Shown here piece after piece: positions 26,908 to 35,145 of a DNA stretch of 44,529 nucleotides (its first letter is position 1; each line of letters opens with the position of its first letter). The notes beneath the pieces are model-generated. The model saw only the letters and a program-made list of their open reading frames with translations, was not told where the DNA came from and did no database searches. Both the position numbers and the translations under genes were made by a program. This stretch comes from Candidatus Latescibacterota bacterium (lineage in GTDB: Bacteria > Latescibacterota > UBA2968 > UBA8231), in assembly GCA_007136405.1 (NCBI GenBank), contig SLHA01000015.1, forward strand, positions 1-44,529, read 5' to 3'.

Positions 26908-27471
26908 TCACGGCCTCTGCAGCACATGTACCGTGCTAGCCTGGGGTCCTTCGTCGCCCTCCTCCTCTTCATACCGAACTATCGTCCCCAGTTTCAGCTG
27001 ATTGAAATCGCAGTTGAACACGCTGTTGCGATGGAAGTACAGCTCCCGGTTGTCGAAGGTCTGCAGGAAGCCGTATCCCCCGGCCAGGAACAGCTTCCGT
27101 ACGGTGCCCTGGCGCTCCAAGTCGGCATCGTGCGCCTTGACATTATGCCGCTGGCGGTCCACGAGCTCGCGCACTTGGCGCTGGGCCGAATCAAAGGCGC
27201 TGCGCACCACCCCGGCCAAGTCGGGGTGCATTTCCTCGTCGCCCGGCTCCTGCGTGACCACCACCTCATGCTTTGGAGGAACGTTGATGTCGATGCGCAC
27301 GCGGTACGGATTGCCGGTCTGCTGCGCTTTCTGGGGCCGCTCGATGGAGACTCTGCAGCTGCTGATGTGGTCGCACACTCGCTCCAGCCCGGCGACCTGT
27401 TCGTTCACCAGGTCCTCCAGCCACTGCTCTCGGGGAATGTCGCGAACGGAAAGATCCAGGGGTACCTGCAT
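26908..27471 (-). CDS. HPF/RaiA domain fused to a cold-shock domain
   Basis: A 187-residue protein with two parts. Residues 1-108 resemble the ribosome hibernation factor (sigma-54 modulation/S30EA) domain: a beta strand LDLSVRDI, a helix, then SCRVSIERP and YRVRIDINVPP strands. Residues 122-185 are a cold-shock domain, with GTVRKLFLAGGYGFL (RNP1-like) and ELYFHRNSV (RNP2-like), and a GTIVRYEEEEGDEGPQAS finish. Such fusions are known as HPF-family ribosome-associated proteins and should bind ribosomes and RNA under stress. The start at 27471 has AAGGTGG 9 bases upstream; the longer frame adds an unlikely Lys/Thr-rich extension. Confidence 0.88.
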   Translation of the reverse strand: MQVPLDLSVRDIPREQWLEDLVNEQVAGLERVCDHISSCRVSIERPQKAQQTGNPYRVRIDINVPPKHEVVVTQEPGDEEMHPDLAGVVRSAFDSAQRQVRELVDRQRHNVKAHDADLERQGTVRKLFLAGGYGFLQTFDNRELYFHRNSVFNCDFNQLKLGTIVRYEEEEGDEGPQASTVHVLQRP

Positions 27472-28148
27472 GGATTTGTCCCACCTTTCAGCCTTGGGGT
27501 GACCTGTCTTCGTGTTGGCCGCCGGCTGTCCGGCTTTCAGACCAGGCATACGTCGGCCGCTCCTGGCAAGAAGATATCACATGAGATGCCATTATCCATG
27601 GGGCGATATACTGAATATGGGGTAATCACCCACCTAAACGGATCTGGCAGGAAAGCTCATTCCCGCTGGATGGCATGAATCGGGTCGGCTCAGAGGATCC
27701 CCCCTTGTTGGGTGCATGCGCACCTCGGGGTCGCCACGTTCTGATCGTGTAAGGAGCAGTTGATACGGCATGGTGATCGGTTGCGGCGAATGAGGGGTTT
27801 CGGTAAAGAATTGCCAGTCACGCAATATGCCCATGGGTGTCAACCCGGTTCGTGGCTCGGGGCCAACGCGCCGCGGCCCATTACCCGGGGCAAGATCATG
27901 ATTGGATCGACGAGGCACATCCCGCTCCTTGACGCCTCGCCGACGTTCCCTCACCGAGGAATGTGCAACGAGAGCGCCGCCTTGACTTCCTCTGCCAGAG
28001 GAGGTATGCTGGCGACGAAGCGAGAGGCGCCATTCCGGCACTGTGGGGTGCTGTTGACCTGATGATCGGTATGGTCGCAGTCCTGTAGGTTGCCCGGGTA
28101 ACCGCGACATGGAGCCTGGACGTGTGCACGTTCGAAGAGAGGATGCAG
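27472..28148. other. Gene-free region between stress and glycan genes
   Basis: 677 bases with no gene I can support. Base composition is lower in GC between 27560 and 27660. Several short frames exist on both strands but lack good Shine-Dalgarno sequences and the usual third-position bias. It should contain promoters for the HPF fusion (minus) and GT4 (plus) genes; none is clear. Confidence 0.5.
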
Positions 28149-29387
28149 ATGGTGCATGAGCCCACCCGGGTGTTGCTCTTCGCGATGGCGTTTCCTCCGG
28201 ATGCCGTGGGGTCCGGCGCGTTCGCCTACCGGTTGGCTTGCGGACTGGCGGCCAAAGGTTACGGTGTGCGCGTGCTGGCGCCCGAGGATCGAGCTGGCCG
28301 CTGGGTCGAGATGGATGCTGTACAAGCCTTCCAGACCGTGCGTTTCGCTGCGCGTGGCCCTGTGCTGGGGCGCTACTGGAAGGCGCGGCGCTGGCTCCGG
28401 CGGGAAATTGCCGGATATCACCCCGATCTGGTTTGGACCACTAATGGCATGGCGACGCGGGTGGTGGGCTTCACGCCGGAACTCGATGGCTGGGATTTGC
28501 CCATCCTATCGAGCATCCGGGGTTCGGATATCACGACACGGCTGCCGGGTCGTGGGCCGTGGGCCCGCCTCGAAAGCGTGTATCAACGGCGCTGCTACGC
28601 GCGTTCCACGGCGATCGCCGCGGCCAGCGAGTATCTGCGACGGATCGCCGTCTCCAGAGGCATCGACGCGCAGTCGATATTCATCAACCCCCCGGCCTTC
28701 GACTTCTGTCAGCTGAAGGAATACACTTTCGACGCAGCTCGTCTGGAGAAAGTCCATCCGGCTCTGTCCGGCAAACCGGTTTTGTTGACCGTGGCGCGTC
28801 TGGTCAAGCAGAAACGTGTAGCAGTGGTACTGGAGGCCGTGGCGCACCTGCGCCGCCGGGTCCCGGAGACGATGCTGGTCGTAGTGGGGGACGGACCGCA
28901 ACGGGCAGCACTGGAGCGGCGTGCGAGGCGGATGGGCATGGCGGACTCCGTGTTGTTTACCGGTTCGGTGACACCGATGTCGGAGGCGCTCTACGATCTG
29001 TACAGCGCCGCCAGGGTCTTTGTCATGGCCGGCGTCCGCGAGGGGCTGGGCAACGTGTTCGTGGAAGCCGGAGCGCTAAGTACCCCGAGTGTGGGCGTCG
29101 ACGACGGGGGGGTGCCCGAGATCATCCAGGACGGCCGTACCGGATTGCTGGCACGGCCTGACGATCCGGTGGATCTGGCGCGCAAGCTCGAGAATCTACT
29201 GACGAACGCTGAAACTGCGCGCAGGATGGGGGAAGGAGCGCATGCATGGGTCAAAGAGCGCTTCAGCACGGCGGCCATGCTGGCCCGCAGCCAGCGTATC
29301 CTGCAATACGTGCTGCATCACAGCGACGGCGGCCAGGGCGGGGCGCCCACGCTGGAGCCGGGATACCGGGAAGGAGGACCAACGTGA
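28149..29387 (+). CDS. GT4-type glycosyltransferase
   Basis: A 412-residue GT-B enzyme. The N-terminal domain starts RVLLFAMAFPPDAVGSGAFAYRLA, with a Gly-rich donor-independent loop. The C-terminal half has LLTVARLVKQKR, VVGDGPQR, and REGLGNVFVEAGALSTP, the E-x7-E motif that binds the nucleotide sugar. It ends with GGVPEIIQDGRTGLL. No membrane spans are visible, so it is a soluble or peripheral enzyme facing the cytoplasm. The ATG at 28149 is favoured by GAGAGG 6 bases upstream. Its stop overlaps the next start (GTGA), so it is translationally coupled to a sulfotransferase; they probably act on one glycan or lipid. Confidence 0.92.
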   Translation: MVHEPTRVLLFAMAFPPDAVGSGAFAYRLACGLAAKGYGVRVLAPEDRAGRWVEMDAVQAFQTVRFAARGPVLGRYWKARRWLRREIAGYHPDLVWTTNGMATRVVGFTPELDGWDLPILSSIRGSDITTRLPGRGPWARLESVYQRRCYARSTAIAAASEYLRRIAVSRGIDAQSIFINPPAFDFCQLKEYTFDAARLEKVHPALSGKPVLLTVARLVKQKRVAVVLEAVAHLRRRVPETMLVVVGDGPQRAALERRARRMGMADSVLFTGSVTPMSEALYDLYSAARVFVMAGVREGLGNVFVEAGALSTPSVGVDDGGVPEIIQDGRTGLLARPDDPVDLARKLENLLTNAETARRMGEGAHAWVKERFSTAAMLARSQRILQYVLHHSDGGQGGAPTLEPGYREGGPT

Positions 29388-30265
29388 GCCTGCCGCTTTG
29401 CTGGCACCAGATCGCCCGCTGGCCGTACCGATTGCGCAGTCACTTTCTTCGACAGGCTCTGGGGCAGCAGGTGGCCGCAGGGGTGGGACGGGAGCTGACG
29501 CCGCGGTGCTGGGTCTTCATCATCGGCTGCTACAATTCTGGCACAACGCTGCTTAAGGACATGCTGGCACAGCATCCGGCCATCGGTGTTTTACCCGGAG
29601 AGGGCGTGCGTTTTACGGATGCCCTGCCTCGTCCTGAGACGCTGGGATGGAACAGAATGTGGTGCTGTTGCGCGGCAGCCATGCGGCTGGGTGACGGCCC
29701 CGAGTTCGTCAGTATCGCAGCCCGGATCAAGCGTCAGTGGTCGCTGCTTTTCCCGCGGCGTCCCTTCCTGCTGGAGAAATCCATTGCCAACGCGGCGCGT
29801 CTGCCTTTCCTGAACGCTCATTTCCGGCCGGCGTCCTTCGTGTACCTGGTGCGCAACGGCTATGCCGTGGCCGAAGGTATCCGTCGCAAGGCTCGGCCGG
29901 GACGCTGGGGCAACCCGGAATTCGCCGAGAGGTATCCTATCAGCCTGTGTGCCCGCCAATGGCGCGACACGGAGCGCCTGGTGGGAATGGACCGCATCCG
30001 GGTGGAGCGATTCATCTCTCTGTCCTACGAGGAACTGACTGCCACACCCCAAACGGCGCTGGCCCGCATCACTCGATTCCTGGAGCTGGAACCGCTGGCT
30101 CCGGCTGTGTTCGACCAGGCGTGGGTGGTGCACGGCCGGGCGTCGGTCATAAGGAACATGAACCCGGAGAGCTTGGCGCGTCTCTCGCCAGCGGATGTGG
30201 ACGCTATTCAGTCCGTGGCGGGCTCCGAGTTGGCAGCGTGCGGGTATACGCGGCCGGAGCTCTGA
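29384..30265 (+). CDS. Sulfotransferase
   Basis: A 293-residue PAPS-dependent sulfotransferase. The 5'-phosphosulfate loop is GCYNSGTT (48-55), after a hydrophobic VFII strand. A 3'-phosphate site follows with YLVRNGYAVAEGIRRKA, the R-x-G/P-x-x-x-A-x-S-like pattern. The acceptor half has FISLSYEELTATPQ, the typical L-x-Y-E-x-L segment. The start is GTG with AAGGAGG 7 bases upstream. Coupling to GT4 points to sulfation of a glycan or glycolipid rather than a small metabolite. PAPS supply genes are not in the window. Confidence 0.88.
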   Translation: MSLPLCWHQIARWPYRLRSHFLRQALGQQVAAGVGRELTPRCWVFIIGCYNSGTTLLKDMLAQHPAIGVLPGEGVRFTDALPRPETLGWNRMWCCCAAAMRLGDGPEFVSIAARIKRQWSLLFPRRPFLLEKSIANAARLPFLNAHFRPASFVYLVRNGYAVAEGIRRKARPGRWGNPEFAERYPISLCARQWRDTERLVGMDRIRVERFISLSYEELTATPQTALARITRFLELEPLAPAVFDQAWVVHGRASVIRNMNPESLARLSPADVDAIQSVAGSELAACGYTRPEL

Positions 30266-30300
30266 CACGATAGTCGGGCAATGCCACATCCCGGCACCAC

Positions 30301-31335
30301 TCAACCGCACAGGCGCGGACGGCGGCGTTTGGCGTCGACCACAATCAGGCCGGGCTGCTGGTTGAAGGTGTGGATGGCACGCGCATGGCCGCGGCGTGGC
30401 AAGATGCATGTGGCCTCCTCCTCAACATATTCCCTGGTGTTCAGGCAGGTGACACGCTGGATACGGATCGCGTAGCCATAACGTCGGGTGCAGTCCTGGG
30501 CCGGGCGGTACAACGCTCCGTCCATCGTGTACAGGTTGCCAGCGGGTCTGGCGCAGCGCCGGTCCTCAACTACCGGATTCATCGGGTGCGGGGTCCAGGT
30601 AGGACTAAACGGCGAGTCGGAGTAGAAGAGGTACAGATGCTCGCGTGTGTCGGGACTCGCGCTGGTGCCGGGTGGGCCGTGGCCGGATGCGCCAGTGGCC
30701 GGAAGGTGTGCTCCCATGGTGACAAAAAGCCACCAGCGACCGGCGTACGCGCACAACGTGGGGTCAGAGGCCCGCACGTTGTCCATCAGCGTGGCGTGCG
30801 GTCGCCACTGATCCGGGAAGCGCTCACAGCGATAGGCGTCGATGCGCCCGCTGGCTCCGGCTTCCGGGATCATGTACAGGCCGCCGTCGTGCTCCAGCAG
30901 GAACGGATAAGAAAGGTGAAAGGGCTGGCGCAGCACGGGCTGCGTCCGGCGTAGCTGGAGTGTGGCGTCGAGTTCGAGCACGGCGATGTGCCCGGGGGCT
31001 CCCGGCAACTTTTCTTCCACGAACAGATTCCAGGTATGGTCCCGGCGCACGGGAAAAGGATCGGCCCATGAGCGCCGGTCCGGCGGCTGCAGGACGCTCA
31101 GGTTGCTCCAATCCGGAGCGATGCAGGCGTCCATCGTGACCAGTGGCCGCCACTGCGACCAGGTGAAACGCCGCACGGCCATGTCACGGAGAAGGCGCCA
31201 TAGCCGCCGGGTTTTCTCTCGTCCAGGCTGCACGGGTCCAGAGCGTTGCTGCCCGTGCGGCTGCTGCCCGGTGTTCTCTCCATCGGATCGCGGTCCATCG
31301 AAGGCGCGGAATTCTGTCCGGTTCACAGTGCCCAT
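30301..31335 (-). CDS. GIPC-transferase-like five-bladed propeller protein
   Basis: A 344-residue protein. From about residue 70 it resembles bacterial proteins of the glucosamine inositolphosphorylceramide-transferase-1 N-terminal family, a GH43-like five-bladed fold. Repeated blades contain SWADPFPVRRD, WNLFVEEKLP, HLSYPFLLEHDGGLYMIPEA, RASDPTLCAYAGRWWLF and RPAGNLYTMDGALYRP. The first 65 residues are basic and poorly conserved. The true start is uncertain (ATG 31335, GTG 31365 or ATG 31182; none has a good Shine-Dalgarno). Such proteins occur in polysaccharide clusters, often with formyltransferase domains, which are absent here. Its activity in bacteria is unproven. Confidence 0.8.
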   Translation of the reverse strand: MGTVNRTEFRAFDGPRSDGENTGQQPHGQQRSGPVQPGREKTRRLWRLLRDMAVRRFTWSQWRPLVTMDACIAPDWSNLSVLQPPDRRSWADPFPVRRDHTWNLFVEEKLPGAPGHIAVLELDATLQLRRTQPVLRQPFHLSYPFLLEHDGGLYMIPEAGASGRIDAYRCERFPDQWRPHATLMDNVRASDPTLCAYAGRWWLFVTMGAHLPATGASGHGPPGTSASPDTREHLYLFYSDSPFSPTWTPHPMNPVVEDRRCARPAGNLYTMDGALYRPAQDCTRRYGYAIRIQRVTCLNTREYVEEEATCILPRRGHARAIHTFNQQPGLIVVDAKRRRPRLCG

Positions 31336-31651
31336 ACTTGTCGTATTCGGCTCCCAAATGGTCACGCCGATATGCTATACGGGTGTACCCCGGTCCCTGG
31401 TTTTCCAGCGGATTCTGGCGACGGCGCATCACCGAGACCAGGTGGTGCTCTTCCCAGGACAGTCGAGGGGATCACCGAGCGCGCCTGCAGATCGTGGGTC
31501 ATCCAGCCGATGCAGCCTTCAGGCTTACAGACGTGGATCGGAGGCGCCACGCCCTTGCACGGCTTTTTCAACCGTTTCCAGCAGGTCGTCATGGACCACC
31601 CTTTCGATGCCATTCAGTCCGCTTTCTAGCCTGAATCACGCGCCGGGTCAG

Positions 31652-31841
31652 GTAGACTGTCAACCGGCCCGATACACCATCACGATAGAGCAAGAACGCT
31701 CCTCCGCCAATCCCGCTTTCCGGTGGCTCCACCACATTGAGAACCCTTTGGACCATAACCGCGGCACCCATGGCATTGTCCCCCTTCCTGTAGCACTTGG
31801 AGACCGGCTTCAATGGTCAGTGGGTGTGCCGCCGCCACCAT
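31652..31841 (-). pseudogene. Broken gamma-glutamyltransferase N-terminal fragment
   Basis: Two frames together match the start of gamma-glutamyltranspeptidase. First MVAAAHPLTIEAGLQVLQEGG from an ATG at 31841, then, after a one-base frame change, NAMGAAVMVQRVLNVVEPP and ESGIGGGAFLLYRDG. This corresponds to the family's conserved A-G-x-x-x-L-x-x-G-G-N-A and S-G-I-G-G-G. The second-half catalytic Thr region is absent and the sequence becomes unrelated after LTVY. It is a remnant, not a gene. Confidence 0.8.
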
Positions 31842-32374
31842 TTGCTCCTGTTCTGAACCATCAACAGGGGGCTGTCGGGGAGGTCATACCGGGTTCGCCC
31901 GGTAAGAAGGACCGCATCCGGTATTAAACCATATTGCCAGAAGCAAGGCAGGGGCCAAATGGCACTTACTCTTTTTCATGGCGCAAGACAAGTAATGGAA
32001 GTCGAATGACAATGATCGTCGCTGGAATAGATGGGCTGTCTGCTTACATCAGGCTCCAAAGCTCTCAGCATATCAATATATTCGATAAGACAGGGACAGG
32101 ATATACCTGTCGGTTTACGGAAGTGGACCAACTCAGCCACGAACTCAAAGAGGAGTTCTGCCAGATTCTGCGCCTGTGCGCGGAATGCGCCAGCATCGGC
32201 TCACAGCCCACCGCTACGGCGCCGCGTCGGCCAACAAGCACACACTGCCCGTGACCGGTTTCTGCTTCCACGCCTTTTTCCCGAAAGTATCGTGTCATTC
32301 GATGTGCTGCGAAAGAATTTCTCCGGTACCGTCAGACCAATCGCTTCTTTTGCCGAAAAGATGGAGACATTGAC
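31842..32374. other. Gap upstream of the copper ATPase
   Basis: No supported gene. Its GC content and codon bias are lower than those of the flanking genes. One small plus-strand frame starts near 32009 (MIVAGIDGLSAYIRL) but has no clear Shine-Dalgarno and no recognised family. Together with the broken transferase it marks a likely junction of acquired DNA. Confidence 0.45.
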
Positions 32375-34555
32375 ATGAAACTCGGGGATCACGGAAACCA
32401 TCAGCACGAAACACATCAAACAAGAAGTTCTGGATGCTCTTCCGAATATGATTCACCCGGTGGCGGTGCCCAGAAAGGGGACGACAAAGACGACGCCGAT
32501 CATGCCCGGGAGCATTCCCGCGACCATGGCGAACACGAGGCTCACGCCCACGAGGAGCATTCTGAACCCGACGACCATGACACGCACGCAGGTCACTCCG
32601 TGGAGATGTTCCGGACACGGTTCTGGGTATGCCTTGTGCTGAGCATTCCGGCACTGATCTGGGAGCCGATGCTCCAGGCGTGGTTCGGATACCGCGCTCC
32701 TGTATTCGCGGGTTCCGGGTATATCCCTGCTGTTTTCGGCACCATCGTGTTTGTATACGGTGGATGGGTCTTTCTGAAAGGAGCCGTTCACGAACTGGCC
32801 GATCGGCTGCCGGGGATGATGACGCTTATCGCGCTGGCGATCAGCGTGGCTTTCATCTACAGCGTTGCGGTGACGCTGGGCTTCCAAGGTCACGCCCTGT
32901 GGTGGGAGCTGGCAACCCTGGTGACCGTCATGCTGCTTGGTCACTGGATCGAGATGCGCTCGATTTTCCAGGCACAGGGAGCATTGAAGGAGTTGGCCAA
33001 GCTGCTGCCGGATACGGCCCGGCGCATCACCGGGGAGGACCAAATCGAGGAGGTCCTCGTCGATCACCTCCAAAAAAGTGATATCGTCCTGGTGCGCCCG
33101 GGAGACGGTATTCCGGTGGACGGCGTGGTGCAAAGCGGCAAGAGCGCCGTCAACGAGGCCATGATCACCGGTGAATCCAGGCCCGTGGACAAGGAGCCCG
33201 GTAACCGTGTTATCGCGGGAACCCTCAATGGGGAGGGATCCCTGCGGGTGGAAGTAACCGGAACCGGCGAGGATACGGCACTGGCGGGTATCATGCGCCT
33301 GGTGGAGGAAGCCCAGGGTTCGCGGTCGCGGGCCCAGGCGCTGGCTGACCGCGCAGCGTTTTTCCTGACGCTGGTGGCCATCGTGGCGGGCGCATTGACG
33401 TTCTTCTCCTGGCTGTTTTTCGGAGCGAGCCTTGGTTTTTCCATTACCCGCCTGGTCACCGTGCTGGTTATCGCATGCCCACACGCACTGGGACTGGCCG
33501 TTCCCCTGGTGATCGCCATCTCCACCACCTTGGGAGCGCGTAGTGGGCTGTTGATACGTGACCGGCGCGGACTGGAGGAAGCACGAATGCTTCAGACCAT
33601 AGTTTTTGACAAGACCGGCACACTGACGCGGGGAGAGCACCGCGTGATGGAAGTCGCTGTCGTGGAAGAGGTTTCTCGGGAGCAAGCCCTGCAGCTGGCT
33701 GCGGCTGTGGAGTTCGATTCCGAGCACCCCATTGCGCGGGCCCTTGTGGAGAGCGCAAGAGAAGCGGAGCTGGAGATACCCCGCGCGGAAAACTTTCACG
33801 CCATACCAGGCCACGGTGTGGAGGGCGTGGTAAGCGGCCGGAGCTTGAAAGTGGGCGGGCCAGCACTGCTGAGCCAAGAAAACGCCGAACTGCCCGAAGA
33901 GCTGGAAAAGGCCGCGGATCGTTTCAGAGATGACGCAAGGGCCGCAGTGTACCTCCTTGAAGAAGGAGATGGCAACCGGGTGCTGGCCGTATTCGCCATT
34001 GCCGACGCCGTTCGTCCCGAGTCCAGGGAGGCCGTGCCGCGTCTGCAAGAAGAAGGTCTGGAGGTGGCTATGCTCACGGGTGATTCGCAGGCGGTTGCAG
34101 ATGGTGTCGCCCGGGAGCTTGGGATCGACAAGGTTTTTGCGGAAGTGCTCCCGGAAGACAAGGCGGGCATAATCGAAAAGCTGCAGCAGGACGGGCGGCG
34201 GGTAGCCATGGTCGGCGACGGCGTAAACGATGCACCGGCGCTGGTGACTGCGGATATCGGTATTGCCATCGGCGCGGGAACCGACGTGGCGGTGGAGGCA
34301 GGGGACGTGGTCCTGGTGAGAAACGATCCCCGCGACATAGTCCGGATCATAAGACTGAGCCGGGCCACGTACCGGAAAATGGTCCAGAACCTATGGTGGG
34401 CAGCCGGGTACAATATTGTGGCCATTCCCCTTGCGGCCGGCGTACTGGCATGGGCCGGGATTCTTCTCGTTCCTGCCGTTGGAGCCATTTTGATGTCCGT
34501 CTCTACCGTCATCGTAGCGCTCAACGCGCAGCTGTTGCGGCGTCTTGAACTCTGA
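32375..34555 (+). CDS. copB: Copper-transporting P1B-type ATPase, CPH (CopB) type
   Basis: A 726-residue heavy-metal P-type ATPase. The membrane metal motif is CPH (368-370), which defines the P1B-3/CopB group, usually Cu(II)/Cu(I) or Ag efflux. Other marks: TGES (265-268), DKTGT with phosphorylated D412, SEHP (449-452) and GDGVNDAP (614-621). YN (679-680) and MSVS (707-710) lie in the last helices. No CxxC metal-binding domain exists; instead the first 75 residues are acidic and hold 14 His, a typical CopB N-terminus. Start is supported by GGAG upstream. A small SHOCT lipoprotein follows after 68 bases, so the two are probably one unit for copper tolerance. Confidence 0.95.
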   Translation: MKLGDHGNHQHETHQTRSSGCSSEYDSPGGGAQKGDDKDDADHAREHSRDHGEHEAHAHEEHSEPDDHDTHAGHSVEMFRTRFWVCLVLSIPALIWEPMLQAWFGYRAPVFAGSGYIPAVFGTIVFVYGGWVFLKGAVHELADRLPGMMTLIALAISVAFIYSVAVTLGFQGHALWWELATLVTVMLLGHWIEMRSIFQAQGALKELAKLLPDTARRITGEDQIEEVLVDHLQKSDIVLVRPGDGIPVDGVVQSGKSAVNEAMITGESRPVDKEPGNRVIAGTLNGEGSLRVEVTGTGEDTALAGIMRLVEEAQGSRSRAQALADRAAFFLTLVAIVAGALTFFSWLFFGASLGFSITRLVTVLVIACPHALGLAVPLVIAISTTLGARSGLLIRDRRGLEEARMLQTIVFDKTGTLTRGEHRVMEVAVVEEVSREQALQLAAAVEFDSEHPIARALVESAREAELEIPRAENFHAIPGHGVEGVVSGRSLKVGGPALLSQENAELPEELEKAADRFRDDARAAVYLLEEGDGNRVLAVFAIADAVRPESREAVPRLQEEGLEVAMLTGDSQAVADGVARELGIDKVFAEVLPEDKAGIIEKLQQDGRRVAMVGDGVNDAPALVTADIGIAIGAGTDVAVEAGDVVLVRNDPRDIVRIIRLSRATYRKMVQNLWWAAGYNIVAIPLAAGVLAWAGILLVPAVGAILMSVSTVIVALNAQLLRRLEL

Positions 34556-34623
34556 TGTCCGATGGATGACATCGGGGTTCCGGCGTTTCCAGACGGTCAC
34601 AGGATTGACGAAGGAGAAAGACC

Positions 34624-34968
34624 ATGAAACGAGCGTTTGTTTTTTCCGGATATGTGCCGGCGGCCGTATTTGTCCTGGTGGGATGCATGCACCGGCCGGT
34701 TGACCAGACTGCCAGAAGATGGGATCACATGAGATGGGATCACATGATGGGACACGGGGGATGGGGGATGGTGCTCTTGTGGCTGGTGGTGATCATTGCC
34801 TTGGCCTTGGTTGTGTACGCCTTGGTGGTACGCGGCAAAGACATCCGTGTGCCCGGGAGTCCGCAGGCCGGGGAAACACCTGTGGAAATCCTGCAGAAAC
34901 GCTATGCCCGGGGAGAGATCACAAAGGAGGAGTTTGACCGGATCAGAGACGATATCGAATCCTCATAG
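34624..34968 (+). CDS. SHOCT-domain lipoprotein with His/Met repeat
   Basis: A 114-residue protein. The signal peptide ends in a lipobox LVGC with C21 as the lipidated residue. Then comes a tandem RWDHM-RWDHM stretch and MGHGG, a membrane span (about 50-70) and a C-terminal SHOCT domain (ILQKRYARGEITKEEFDRIRDDI). The His/Met repeat could bind copper. AGGAG lies 8 bases before the ATG. SHOCT proteins often follow metal ATPase genes and their function is unknown. A lipobox together with a later span is unusual; the protein may instead span the membrane twice. Confidence 0.85.
   Translation: MKRAFVFSGYVPAAVFVLVGCMHRPVDQTARRWDHMRWDHMMGHGGWGMVLLWLVVIIALALVVYALVVRGKDIRVPGSPQAGETPVEILQKRYARGEITKEEFDRIRDDIESS
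34717..34746 (+). repeat. Exact 15-base tandem duplication inside the SHOCT gene
   Basis: AGATGGGATCACATG occurs at 34717-34731 and again at 34732-34746 without a mismatch, encoding the doubled RWDHM. Being a multiple of three, it keeps the frame and could expand or contract by slippage. Confidence 0.85.
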
Positions 34969-35078
34969 ATCGTGATCGATCAGGCATGTCCGCCGCGGTG
35001 TGTGCAGGCGCTGCCGGCACGGTGTTGCCGCGCCTGCGCGCCGCCGGAGCGCCGGCGCATCGGATTGCGGGATCGAAA

Positions 35079-35116
35079 AGCTTTTCGCCTCCACCGTTAC
35101 ACGAGGCGAAAAAGCT
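35079..35116. terminator. Near-perfect hairpin between convergent genes
   Basis: AGCTTTTCGCCTC (35079-35091) pairs with GAGGCGAAAAAGCT (35103-35116) around an 11-base loop, with one extra A bulged. The A/T ends of the stem give short T-rich tracts on both strands. It lies between the SHOCT gene (plus) and the ABC-2 permease gene (minus) and probably ends both transcripts. Confidence 0.6.
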
Positions 35117-35145
35117 GCCAGGTCGGTATATCGGCAGGGCGATAA

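Noticed and set aside
27634..28110. Open frames on both strands between the HPF fusion and GT4 genes
   Set aside because: They lack third-position G/C bias, good Shine-Dalgarno sequences and known motifs; I cannot support a gene.
31246..31629. A plus-strand frame with a protein-like end, opposite the GIPC-like gene start
   Set aside because: It overlaps a gene start and a broken-gene region; no family was recognised.
32453..34048. A 531-codon open frame antisense to the copper ATPase
   Set aside because: The plus strand encodes all P-type ATPase motifs, so this long frame is a composition artefact.
35074..35087. Palindrome CGAAAAGCTTTTCG as an operator
   Set aside because: It is part of the larger hairpin at 35079-35116 between convergent genes, so a terminator is the simpler reading.
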